From Clostridia bacterium (GTDB lineage: Bacteria > Bacillota > Clostridia > Oscillospirales > Acutalibacteraceae): DNA of 8,910 bases. A program made the position numbers and the translations under genes. The stretch's first letter is position 1. The number at the start of each line of letters is the position of its first letter. Location: assembly GCA_900754145.1 (NCBI GenBank), contig CAAEBW010000339.1:1-8910 (forward strand), written 5' to 3'. Below the pieces are notes generated by a model. That model was not told the origin of the DNA, ran no database searches, and was given only the letters and a program-made list of their open reading frames with translations. Shown here one piece after another: positions 1-5,604 of the stretch.

Positions 1-1316
1 AAAGACAAAAGGCGATAATCAAAAGAAGAATATTTTTAACCTGCTCGGCGGCGGTGCTTATCGCCGTAATTGCACTTATAGCCTTTTCGGTAAACGCGCT
101 TATCAAAGGCTCTGATAAGGACAAGGACACGCCCTCCGACAATAAAAACATCTCCTCTGCCGTTTCAAGTGAAGCCGTACCCGAAACCTACGCAACCGTT
201 ATAAGCACAGGCGATATTATGGTACATTCAACCCAGCTCACAGGGGCTAAAACCTCCTCGGGCGAGTATGATTTCAGCGCCTTTTTCAAGGAGACCGCCC
301 CATATTTCAAGGCAGCGGATTTAGCCGTTGCAAACCTTGAGGTCACCTTCGGCGGAACCGAATCGGGGCAGTACAGCGGCTATCCCGTCTTCAACACACC
401 CGACAGTCTTGCTGATACAATAAAGGCATCGGGGCTTAATTTCCTTATTACCGCCAACAACCATGCTTACGATACAGGGCTTTACGGCTTAAAGCGCACC
501 GCTCAAGTCTTAAAGCAACGTGGTATTGAATTTATCGGCACAAGAGAAACCACCGACGACCCGAGCTTTGCCGTGAAAGAAATTAACGGAATTAAGATAG
601 GCTTTGCGAATTTCACCTATGAAACCTCGGGGCAGACCGCAGGCAGAAAGTACCTTAACGGCGCGATAATAGCGGGGGAGGCAAACGATTTAATAAACAG
701 CTTTTCCTATGACAGAATAGATGCGTTTTATGCGGACGCGGCTGATATGATAAACGAGATGAAATCGGGCGGCGCGGAATATATCGTTTTCTATATGCAT
801 TGGGGTAACGAATATAAATTAAGCCCCGATACATGGCAGAAAACAATCGCACAAAAGCTTTCAAACCTCGGGGTTAATATGATAATCGGAAGTCATCCGC
901 ACGTTATTGAGCCTGTGGAGCTTATCCGTTCCGAAGACGGCGAAAGCACCACGGTATGTATTTACTCTATGGGCAACTGCGTTTCAAATCAGCGTCAGGA
1001 GATTATGGACAGCTGTCCTACAGGTCACACCGAGGACGGCGTGCTGTTCAGCTTTACCCTTAAAAAGAACAAGGACGGCGTCACCTTAAACAGTCTTGAC
1101 CTTATACCGACATGGGTAAACAAGTACAAGGGCGGAAGCGGCTACCTTTATACGGTATATCCCCTTGAAAGCGCCGATGACGGAAGCACCAAATACTCCC
1201 TTGACTCCGCCTCGGCGGCAAAGGCGGCTAAATCCTATGAAAGAACCAAAGCTATAGTAGCCGCGGGACTTACCGAATGTCAGCAGGCGATAGGCTGTGA
1301 AATAACCTTTAAGTAG
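1..1316 (+). CDS. CapA-family protein (poly-gamma-glutamate synthesis-like metallophosphatase fold), 5' partial
   Basis: The frame is open to the left edge (first full codon at base 3), so the start lies outside the window. The GTG at 54 is in the middle of the signal segment and is not a convincing start. The visible N-terminus is basic (KAIIKRR), then a hydrophobic stretch (FLTCSAAVLIAVIALIAFSV), then a polar Ser/Asp/Lys linker: a signal anchor or signal peptide that places the domain outside the membrane. Family motifs in order are STGDIMVH, VANLEVTF, TANNHAYD, YMHWGNEY and IIGSHPHVIEP, the usual metal-binding set of the CapA fold related to calcineurin-like phosphatases. The C-terminus looks complete and ends at TAG 1314-1316. 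CapA proteins take part in poly-gamma-glutamate capsule systems, but many clostridial homologues have no capB/capC next to them and their role is unknown. None are visible here. Family confident, function not. Confidence 0.88.
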   Translation, partial: RQKAIIKRRIFLTCSAAVLIAVIALIAFSVNALIKGSDKDKDTPSDNKNISSAVSSEAVPETYATVISTGDIMVHSTQLTGAKTSSGEYDFSAFFKETAPYFKAADLAVANLEVTFGGTESGQYSGYPVFNTPDSLADTIKASGLNFLITANNHAYDTGLYGLKRTAQVLKQRGIEFIGTRETTDDPSFAVKEINGIKIGFANFTYETSGQTAGRKYLNGAIIAGEANDLINSFSYDRIDAFYADAADMINEMKSGGAEYIVFYMHWGNEYKLSPDTWQKTIAQKLSNLGVNMIIGSHPHVIEPVELIRSEDGESTTVCIYSMGNCVSNQRQEIMDSCPTGHTEDGVLFSFTLKKNKDGVTLNSLDLIPTWVNKYKGGSGYLYTVYPLESADDGSTKYSLDSASAAKAAKSYERTKAIVAAGLTECQQAIGCEITFK

Positions 1317-2112
1317 TTTTTTTACGCTTTTTAAGCCTTTTAATAAAGAAGGCGCAAACAGCCATATTTGCCGCAAGTAAAATTAGGCTTCCCTCAAGCT
1401 TCATATCTCCACCGGCAAGATACTTGTTCCCACTCCAAAGAGTATTTATAACAGCGGGATATTCAGCCGAAAGGGTAAAACTGCCGAGCAGAAATCCGCT
1501 TATTAAATTATAGAAAAACCGCGCGGTTATAGGCGCTAACAGGGAGTAGGAATACTCCGCCAAAAGGCAGAGAATAATATTTGTAAGCAGCATATTAAGG
1601 GCGTATATTATCCCGTGTGAAAAAACATTTATGTTAAGGGAGATAAACAAAACCGTAATTACCGAGGTTACGACAGGCAGGCTGTAATACCTTCTGTAAA
1701 GCTTAAACAGATAGCCTCTTAATAACAGCTCGTTTGCGGCGGCTTCAAGCAAAAGCGCGATAAGCCAAAAGACGATTCCGCTTGTTTTTTGAGCCCCGTT
1801 AAGCTTAAGTGCTTTGAAAAGCCAAAGGATTAAAACGGTAATGCCCAAAGGTATTGCCGCGGTGATAAGCCCCAGCGAATAGTGTCTCAGCTTGTTTTTG
1901 AAATTAAACACCCGAAGCCTGTTTTTCTCTACCGCCTTTATAAAAAAGAGGGTGAATGCCAGCGTAACGCCGAGAAATACCCCCTCACGCCAAAGGGTTA
2001 AAAGGGCGGGGTTTTCGGTTTTTATATCGGGTATATAGTAGGCGACGACTATCGCCAAATCGAAAAAGAAAAGCGTTTTATAAATGTTTACGATTAAATT
2101 CTTCACATACAT
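1309..2112 (-). CDS. CPBP (CAAX protease/Abi) family membrane protein, catalytic residues apparently lost
   Basis: A 267-residue, very hydrophobic protein with about seven or eight possible membrane segments and a Lys/Arg-rich C-terminal tail (KRLKKRKKTT). The family core runs from about residue 115 to 210: NELLLRGYLF (127-136), FISLN (156-160), and LLAPITARFFYNLISGFLLG (191-210). The last aligns with the family's LW-PI-LH-xWN-xxG-xxG region. Active CPBP proteases carry EExxxR, FxxxH and HxxxN/D. Here these read N127-E128-xxx-R132, F156-xxx-N160 and R198-xxx-N202, so the first Glu and both His are replaced. I infer a non-proteolytic membrane scaffold. Start: the ATG at 2112 has its GAGG (CAGAGGGA) only 2 nt upstream, whereas the in-frame GTG at 2106 has an 8-nt spacer, so GTG may be the true start (265 residues). 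The stop overlaps the convergent capA stop region by 8 bp, so neither gene has its own terminator between them. Confidence 0.8.
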   Translation of the reverse strand: MYVKNLIVNIYKTLFFFDLAIVVAYYIPDIKTENPALLTLWREGVFLGVTLAFTLFFIKAVEKNRLRVFNFKNKLRHYSLGLITAAIPLGITVLILWLFKALKLNGAQKTSGIVFWLIALLLEAAANELLLRGYLFKLYRRYYSLPVVTSVITVLFISLNINVFSHGIIYALNMLLTNIILCLLAEYSYSLLAPITARFFYNLISGFLLGSFTLSAEYPAVINTLWSGNKYLAGGDMKLEGSLILLAANMAVCAFFIKRLKKRKKTT

Positions 2113-2124
2113 TCCCTCTGATAC

Positions 2125-2153
2125 TTGACATTTTTGAAAAGTTTGATTATAAT
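2125..2153 (+). promoter_or_regulatory. Perfect consensus sigma-A promoter of the antisense RNA
   Basis: TTGACA (2125-2130), a 17-bp spacer and TATAAT (2148-2153) match the consensus at all twelve positions. The expected start is near 2160. No protein gene follows sensibly: within about 90 bp transcription meets a strong hairpin with a T-run. The promoter therefore makes a short RNA and is stronger on paper than the opposing toxin promoter, as expected for a labile antitoxin RNA made in excess. Confidence 0.85.
2146..2151 (-). promoter_or_regulatory. Possible minus-strand -10 box for the CPBP gene
   Basis: TATAAT on the minus strand lies within ATTATAAT (2146-2153), so it overlaps the plus-strand -10 of the antisense RNA by four bases. 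It would start a transcript near 2139, giving a leader of about 27 nt to the CPBP start. No good minus-strand -35 box is seen at 16-18 bp, so this is tentative. Read-through from the toxin transcript is the alternative. Confidence 0.35.
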
Positions 2154-2159
2154 AAGTGT

Positions 2160-2253
2160 GTAAGGCAAACCGATAGACGGTTAGCCCTCATTAAGAAATC
2201 TAAAAAAGAAATAGATCGCTTGCTTGGAGGCTCGGCGGTCTATTTCTTTTTGC
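2160..2253 (+). ncRNA. Antisense RNA antitoxin of a type I toxin-antitoxin module
   Basis: The limits are inferred from the promoter at 2125-2153 and the terminator at 2202-2252, giving an RNA of about 90-95 nt. It has a 5' hairpin at 2164-2186 (GGC-A-AACCG, loop ATAGA, CGGTT-A-GCC: eight pairs and one A/A mismatch), a short AU-rich linker, and the terminator hairpin. It is transcribed towards the toxin gene and is fully complementary to the 3' end of the toxin mRNA over about 2203-2253, covering the last toxin codons and stop. The 15-nt terminator loop (2220-2234) is complementary to the loop of the toxin mRNA terminator and is a natural first-contact site. The arrangement resembles TxpA/RatA, BsrG/SR4 and the Fst par locus. 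I do not recognise the RNA itself as a named family. Confidence 0.75.
2202..2252. terminator. Shared bidirectional intrinsic terminator of toxin mRNA and antisense RNA
   Basis: The left arm 2203-2219 pairs with the right arm 2235-2251 over 17 bp with a single G-U (2216/2238) and a 15-nt loop at 2220-2234. The arms begin with an A-run and end with a T-run, so the same hairpin has a U-tract on either strand and can end both convergent transcripts. On the minus strand the toxin codons AAA AAG AAA TAG (2240-2251) form part of the stem, so the coding end and terminator are superimposed. Confidence 0.85.
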
Positions 2254-2329
2254 TTATTATGGCAACAACTAATGAAATGATTGATACAATCAAACTTCCG
2301 AAAAGGAATAAATCACTGTATGTAACCAT
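2240..2329 (-). CDS. Small holin-like type I toxin (29 residues)
   Basis: A 30-codon gene, too short for usual ORF cut-offs. The product begins MVTYSDLFLFGSL, continues IVSIISLVVAII, and ends SKKK. This is the pattern of the short Firmicute 'putative holin-like toxin' peptides: a polar start with (V/T)TY, one membrane segment of about 18-20 residues, and a Lys tail. Such peptides insert in the cytoplasmic membrane and are toxic when their antisense RNA is missing. ATG 2329 has a strong ribosome site AAAGGGGG (2345-2338) with an 8-nt spacer. A minus-strand promoter lies at 2397-2425, giving a leader of about 61 nt. The TAG stop (2240-2242) lies in the stem of the shared terminator, and the antisense RNA covers the gene's 3' end. 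Promoter, ribosome site, ORF, terminator and opposing RNA are all present and intact. Identification rests on sequence pattern and layout, not on a database match. Confidence 0.85.
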   Translation of the reverse strand: MVTYSDLFLFGSLIVSIISLVVAIISKKK

Positions 2330-2337
2330 ATGCAACG

Positions 2338-2345
2338 CCCCCTTT
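2338..2345 (-). promoter_or_regulatory. Ribosome binding site of the toxin
   Basis: AAAGGGGG on the minus strand, 8 nt before ATG 2329. It is the main evidence that this short reading frame is translated. Confidence 0.75.
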
Positions 2346-2373
2346 CGAGAGCAGAACTTAACCGCCTACCGTT

Positions 2374-2387
2374 TAAGGCTTACCTTA
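2374..2387 (-). other. 5' stem-loop of the toxin mRNA
   Basis: On the minus strand TAAGG, loop TAAG, CCTTA forms a 5-bp hairpin within a few bases of the expected transcript start. Type I toxin mRNAs often carry a 5' hairpin that stabilises the message or delays translation. An alternative hairpin CTTAA/TTAAG would compete for the same bases. Confidence 0.4.
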
Positions 2388-2396
2388 CACGGGTAT

Positions 2397-2425
2397 ATTA
2401 TAACAGTTTCTTATATATTTTGCAA
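2397..2425 (-). promoter_or_regulatory. Promoter of the toxin mRNA (extended -10)
   Basis: On the minus strand: -35 TTGCAA (2425-2420), a 17-bp spacer, then TGTTATAAT with a perfect -10 TATAAT (2402-2397) and a TG extended -10 element. The expected start is near 2390. The -35 is weaker than that of the opposing antisense promoter. It lies back to back with the importer promoter, the two -35 boxes being 7 bp apart. Confidence 0.7.
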
Positions 2426-2432
2426 CAGTCGG

Positions 2433-2461
2433 TTGACAAGCAGAGCAAATTGGGGTATACT
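2433..2461 (+). promoter_or_regulatory. Promoter of the metal importer operon
   Basis: TTGACA (2433-2438), 17-bp spacer, TATACT (2456-2461); eleven of twelve consensus bases. The expected start is near 2468, leaving a leader of about 40 nt to GTG 2508. The -10 and start site are overlapped by AATTTGC inverted repeats, so the promoter is probably repressible. Confidence 0.8.
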
Positions 2462-2484
2462 AATTTGCGAACGATTTGCAAATT
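2445..2484. promoter_or_regulatory. Putative metal-repressor operator (three AATTTGC half-sites)
   Basis: GCAAATT (2445-2451), AATTTGC (2462-2468) and GCAAATT (2478-2484) make two overlapping inverted repeats with 10- and 9-nt spacers. They cover the -10 box and start site of the importer promoter, a position where a bound repressor would block transcription. Importers of this class are normally controlled by Zur, AdcR or MntR-type repressors. The spacing does not match the B. subtilis Zur or MntR boxes as I know them, so the regulator is not assigned. Confidence 0.45.
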
Positions 2485-2507
2485 TAAAAATGATTGGAAA
2501 TACTACT

Positions 2508-3476
2508 GTGAAAAAAAGCATTAAACGCATTTTGCCGATATTCTCGGCGGTTTTAATTTTGTTTAGCCTTTGCGCCTGCGGCGGCACAAAAGCGGAGGAA
2601 AGCGGAAAAATCAAGGTTGTCTGCACGGTCTTCCCGATTTATGACTGGACAAGGGAAATAGCGGTAGATAAAGCGGAAATAATATGGCTTACCGAAAACG
2701 GTACCGATATGCACAGCTTTCAGCCCTCGGCGGCGGATATGGTTAAAATCGCCGAGTGCGATATTTTAATATACATCGGCGGCGAATCGGATAAATGGGT
2801 GGACGAGACGGTAAAGCAGTACCAAAACGAAAAACGTACACTTATTAATTTAACCTCCCTTTTGGGCGACTCTTTAAAGGAAGAGGAGCATACCGAGGGT
2901 ATGCAAGAAGAGCACGAACAGGGCGAAGAGGAAACCGAGTATGACGAGCATGTTTGGCTCTCCCTTAAAAACGCCGTGATTTTTGCGGACGCTATTGCCG
3001 ATTTATTAGCCGAAAAAGACCCCGAAAACGCCGAATTTTATAAAGAAAACGCCCGAAATTACACCGAAAAGCTAAACGCCCTTGACGGCGAATACCAAAA
3101 GGCGGTTAGCGCCGCTCCCCTAAAAACCCTGCTTATCGCCGACCGTTTCCCCTTCAGATATTTGACCGAGGATTACGGGCTTTCCTATTACGCGGCGTTC
3201 CCGGGCTGTTCTACCGAAACCGAGGCAAGCTTTGAGACCGTGGCGTTTTTAAGCGCAAAAACCGATGAATTAGGGCTTAAATATATTATTAAAACCGAGA
3301 CCGCGGCGACAAAAATTGCCGAAACGGTGATTGCCAATACCAAAGAAAAAAATCAGCAAATACTGGTGCTTGACAGTATGCAGTCGGTGGGCAGTAAGGA
3401 TGCTAAGAACGGCACGACCTACCTTTCGATAATGGAAAAAAATCTTGAAACCCTTAAAAAGGCATTAGGAGAATAA
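2508..3476 (+). CDS. znuA: Zinc/manganese ABC transporter, substrate-binding lipoprotein (ZnuA/AdcA/TroA family)
   Basis: Captures the metal outside the membrane and hands it to the permease two genes downstream. From GTG 2508 the protein has 322 residues, normal for the family. It starts as a clean lipoprotein: KKSIKR, a hydrophobic core, and lipobox L-C-A-C with Cys24 as the lipidated residue. A longer frame reaches back to 2220 but starts inside the terminator hairpin upstream of this gene's promoter, so it is rejected. ATG 2490 is in frame but has no ribosome site; GTG has a weak GGA about 9 nt upstream. Metal ligands by family comparison are His69 (MHSFQPS), His148 (DEHVW) and Asp289 (VLDSMQS). 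An acidic loop at 125-148 with additional His128 and His136 resembles the His-rich loop of zinc-type proteins. The third family His, usually in HDAF, is Ala211 (ADRFPFRY). Zinc is favoured over manganese but not proven. Confidence 0.88.
   Translation: MKKSIKRILPIFSAVLILFSLCACGGTKAEESGKIKVVCTVFPIYDWTREIAVDKAEIIWLTENGTDMHSFQPSAADMVKIAECDILIYIGGESDKWVDETVKQYQNEKRTLINLTSLLGDSLKEEEHTEGMQEEHEQGEEETEYDEHVWLSLKNAVIFADAIADLLAEKDPENAEFYKENARNYTEKLNALDGEYQKAVSAAPLKTLLIADRFPFRYLTEDYGLSYYAAFPGCSTETEASFETVAFLSAKTDELGLKYIIKTETAATKIAETVIANTKEKNQQILVLDSMQSVGSKDAKNGTTYLSIMEKNLETLKKALGE
3467..3472 (+). promoter_or_regulatory. Ribosome binding site of the importer ATPase
   Basis: AGGAGA lies inside the last codons of the binding-protein gene, 9 nt before ATG 3482. 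It supports that start and tight coupling of the two genes. Confidence 0.7.
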
Positions 3477-3481
3477 AAATT

Positions 3482-4162
3482 ATGCTTCTTACGGCTTGTA
3501 ATTTAAAGCTCGGCTACGAGGGCAAAACAGTTGTAGATAACCTAAATTTCACGGTGAACAGCGGGGACTACCTTTGCATAGTCGGGGAAAACGGTTCGGG
3601 TAAAACCACCCTTATGAAGACGATTTTGCACCTTAATCCCCCTATTTCGGGCAAAATCAAGACAGGAGACGGCTTAAAGCCCTCCGAAATAGGCTACCTG
3701 CCCCAGCAAACCGAGGTACAGCGCGACTTCCCCGCCTCTGTATGGGAGATTGTGCTGTCGGGCAATTTGGGTCACAGCGGACTTATGCCCTTTTATACAA
3801 AGGCGCAAAAGGACAAGGCAAGAGAAAGCCTTAAAAAAATGGGGATTTCCGACCTATCGGGGCGTTGCTACCGCGAGCTTTCGGGCGGTCAGCAGCAACG
3901 GGTCTTGCTTGCCCGCGCCCTGTGCGCCACCGAAAAAATGCTGTTACTCGATGAGCCTGTTTCAGGCCTTGACCCTGCTGTGACGGCGGAAATGTACGCC
4001 ACAATCGAAGCCCTTAATAAAGAGGGCATAACCGTAATTATGATTTCTCACGATATGGACGCGGCGCTTAAATACGCCACCCACATTTTGCAGATAGGAA
4101 AAGAAATTTTCTTCGGCACTAAGGCGGAATATTTGAAATACGGGGAGGAAAACGGCATATGA
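3482..4162 (+). CDS. znuC: Zinc/manganese ABC transporter, ATP-binding protein (ZnuC-like)
   Basis: The ATPase subunit powers metal uptake from the cytoplasmic side. All motifs are intact in 226 residues: Walker A GENGSGKT (35-42), Q-loop LPQQ (Q75), signature LSGGQ (133-137), Walker B MLLLDEP with catalytic Glu158, D-loop SGLD, and switch His190 (ISHD). It starts 5 bp after the binding-protein stop and its own stop overlaps the permease start as ATGA (4159-4162), which implies translational coupling. The short C-terminus without an extra domain fits the ZnuC/MntB group. The metal is inferred from the binding protein. Confidence 0.92.
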   Translation: MLLTACNLKLGYEGKTVVDNLNFTVNSGDYLCIVGENGSGKTTLMKTILHLNPPISGKIKTGDGLKPSEIGYLPQQTEVQRDFPASVWEIVLSGNLGHSGLMPFYTKAQKDKARESLKKMGISDLSGRCYRELSGGQQQRVLLARALCATEKMLLLDEPVSGLDPAVTAEMYATIEALNKEGITVIMISHDMDAALKYATHILQIGKEIFFGTKAEYLKYGEENGI

Positions 4163-5004
4163 GCGGGATTTTTGCGCAAATCGCCCACTATTTCCAGTAC
4201 CCCTTTGTCCGCTACGCTATGATAGCGGGGGTGCTTATCGCCCTTTGCTCCTCGCTCCTTGGGGTAACTCTTGTGTTAAAGCGGTTTTCCTTTATAGGGG
4301 ACGGGCTTTCCCATGTCGCATTCGGCGCGCTGGCGATAGCCTCCGCCTTAGGTGTTTCAAACAATATGCTGATAGTGCTTCCCGTAACGGTTATAAGCGC
4401 GGTACTTCTCCTTAAAACGGGTAAAAACGCGAAAATCAAAGGGGACGCCGCGATAGCTATGATTTCGGTAGGCGCGCTTGCAATAGGCTACCTTGTTATG
4501 AATGTCTTTTCAACCTCCTCCAATGTTTCGGGGGATGTTTGCAGTACCCTTTTCGGCTCAACCTCTATTCTCACCCTCTCAAAGGCAGAGGTTTGGCTCT
4601 GCGCGGCGCTGTCGGCAGTTGTGACAGTAATATTTATTCTTTTTTACAATAAAATATTCGCCGTCACCTTTGACGAAGGCTTTGCAAGAGCAACGGGCGT
4701 AAGGGCGGGAACATATAACCTGCTGATAGCGGTTATCACGGCGGTTATTATAGTGCTTGCAATGAATTTGGTAGGTTCTCTGCTTATATCCGCCTTGGTT
4801 ATTTTTCCCGCGTTATCTGCTATGCGGCTGTTTAAAAGCTTCCGCCCCGTTGTGATTTTTTCGGGCGCAATTTCGGTTTTCTGCGCCGCCGCGGGAATAC
4901 TGTTTTCAATCCTCGCAGGAACGCCCGTAGGCTCAACCGTTGTCGCGGCGGATATAATTGCCTTCTTTATTTGCAGTATAATCGGCAAGGTGAGGGGAAG
5001 ATAA
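4159..5004 (+). CDS. znuB: Zinc/manganese ABC transporter, permease (ABC-3 family, ZnuB-like)
   Basis: Forms the membrane channel of the importer as a homodimer. The 281 residues give about eight hydrophobic segments. The family start FMRYAL-like (YPFVRYAMIAGVLIALCSSLLG) is followed by GDGLSHVAFGALA (about 47-59), typical of ABC-3 permeases, and the conserved NLVGSLLISALVIFPALSA in the second half. The GGGGAGG ribosome site (4142-4148) lies in the end of the ATPase gene, and the ATG overlaps that gene's stop by 4 bp. The gene abuts the next one with no terminator, so the transcript should continue. Confidence 0.92.
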   Translation: MSGIFAQIAHYFQYPFVRYAMIAGVLIALCSSLLGVTLVLKRFSFIGDGLSHVAFGALAIASALGVSNNMLIVLPVTVISAVLLLKTGKNAKIKGDAAIAMISVGALAIGYLVMNVFSTSSNVSGDVCSTLFGSTSILTLSKAEVWLCAALSAVVTVIFILFYNKIFAVTFDEGFARATGVRAGTYNLLIAVITAVIIVLAMNLVGSLLISALVIFPALSAMRLFKSFRPVVIFSGAISVFCAAAGILFSILAGTPVGSTVVAADIIAFFICSIIGKVRGR

Positions 5005-5493
5005 ATGAAACAGCTTCATAATATACCACCCCTTTACAATAAGGAGTCGCGTGTGCTTATTTTAGGCAGCTTTCCCTCGGTCAAATCACGGGAGCAGGCG
5101 TTTTTCTACGGTCACCCGCAAAACAGGTTTTGGCAGATTTTATCAAATATTTTTGAAAGCGTAGTGCCGAGCACTATTGAGGATAAAAAACGCCTTATTT
5201 TAAATAACCGCTTAGCACTTTGGGATGTTATCGCCGAGTGCGAGATAACAGGCTCGTCCGATTCGAGCATTAAAAATGTCATACCTAACAATATAGGCAA
5301 AATTTTAGCCGACAGTAATATTAAGACAATTTTTGTAAACGGCGGGACGGCGGAAAAGTATTATATCCGCTTTACCGAGCCGATAATCGGCAAAAAGGCA
5401 ATAAGACTTCCCTCTACAAGCCCCGCGAACGCCGCGTGGAGTCTTGAGGCGCTCTGCGCCGAATGGCGAATTTTAAAAGAATATACCGTTTAA
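5005..5493 (+). CDS. Hypoxanthine/deoxyinosine DNA glycosylase (uracil-DNA glycosylase superfamily, family 6)
   Basis: Removes hypoxanthine (deaminated adenine) from DNA in base excision repair. The 162-residue length and motif order fit the bacterial deoxyinosine glycosylases: RVLILGSFPSVKSRE (16-30), FFYGHPQNRFW (33-43), ALWDVIAECEITGSSDSSI (71-89), VNGG (111-114) and LPSTSPANA (135-143). The Asn of the HPQN motif (Asn40) lies where an Asn important for catalysis has been described in the archaeal enzyme; that is recalled, not checked. The ATG directly follows the permease stop, and its ribosome site GAGGGGAAG is inside the permease gene, so it is the last cistron of the importer operon. 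No terminator is visible after it. Family assignment is good; substrate preference within the superfamily is inferred. Confidence 0.85.
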   Translation: MKQLHNIPPLYNKESRVLILGSFPSVKSREQAFFYGHPQNRFWQILSNIFESVVPSTIEDKKRLILNNRLALWDVIAECEITGSSDSSIKNVIPNNIGKILADSNIKTIFVNGGTAEKYYIRFTEPIIGKKAIRLPSTSPANAAWSLEALCAEWRILKEYTV

Positions 5494-5528
5494 CTGCACC
5501 TTCACGCCCAAATATTACATATAAGCGA

Positions 5529-5557
5529 TTGACAGCGCGGTGCAAAAAAGGTATAAT
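5529..5557 (+). promoter_or_regulatory. Perfect consensus sigma-A promoter of galT
   Basis: TTGACA (5529-5534), 17-bp spacer, TATAAT (5552-5557): twelve of twelve consensus bases. The expected start is near 5564, giving a leader of about 40 nt. TGCACC (5495-5500) and GGTGCA (5539-5544, in the spacer) form a widely spaced inverted repeat that might be regulatory but could be chance. Confidence 0.85.
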
Positions 5558-5604
5558 TTAATAAATATGGGCAACAAAACTGAGCCTAAGGGACGGTGTA
5601 ATAA

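Noticed and set aside
2164..2186. GGCAAACC at 2164-2171 recalls the start of the c-di-GMP-I riboswitch core
   Set aside because: The rest of the aptamer is missing (no GACGCAAAGCC segment, no receptor stem), and the element is simply one arm of a short hairpin in the antisense RNA.
2220..2507. A 96-codon N-terminal extension of the metal-binding lipoprotein, starting at TTG 2220
   Set aside because: It starts inside the terminator hairpin, lies upstream of the importer promoter, has no ribosome site, and would bury the lipoprotein signal. It is antisense to the small toxin gene.
2330..2524. Plus-strand 64-codon frame
   Set aside because: No ribosome site; it spans two promoters and runs into the lipoprotein signal in another frame; the product has no recognisable features.
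4644..4988. Minus-strand 114-codon frame opposite the permease gene
   Set aside because: Shadow of the permease with low-complexity Thr/Ala/Ile composition and no start signals.
5495..5544. TGCACC/GGTGCA inverted repeat around the galT promoter
   Set aside because: Six-base arms 38 nt apart are easily chance, and no regulator motif is recognised; mentioned with the promoter only.
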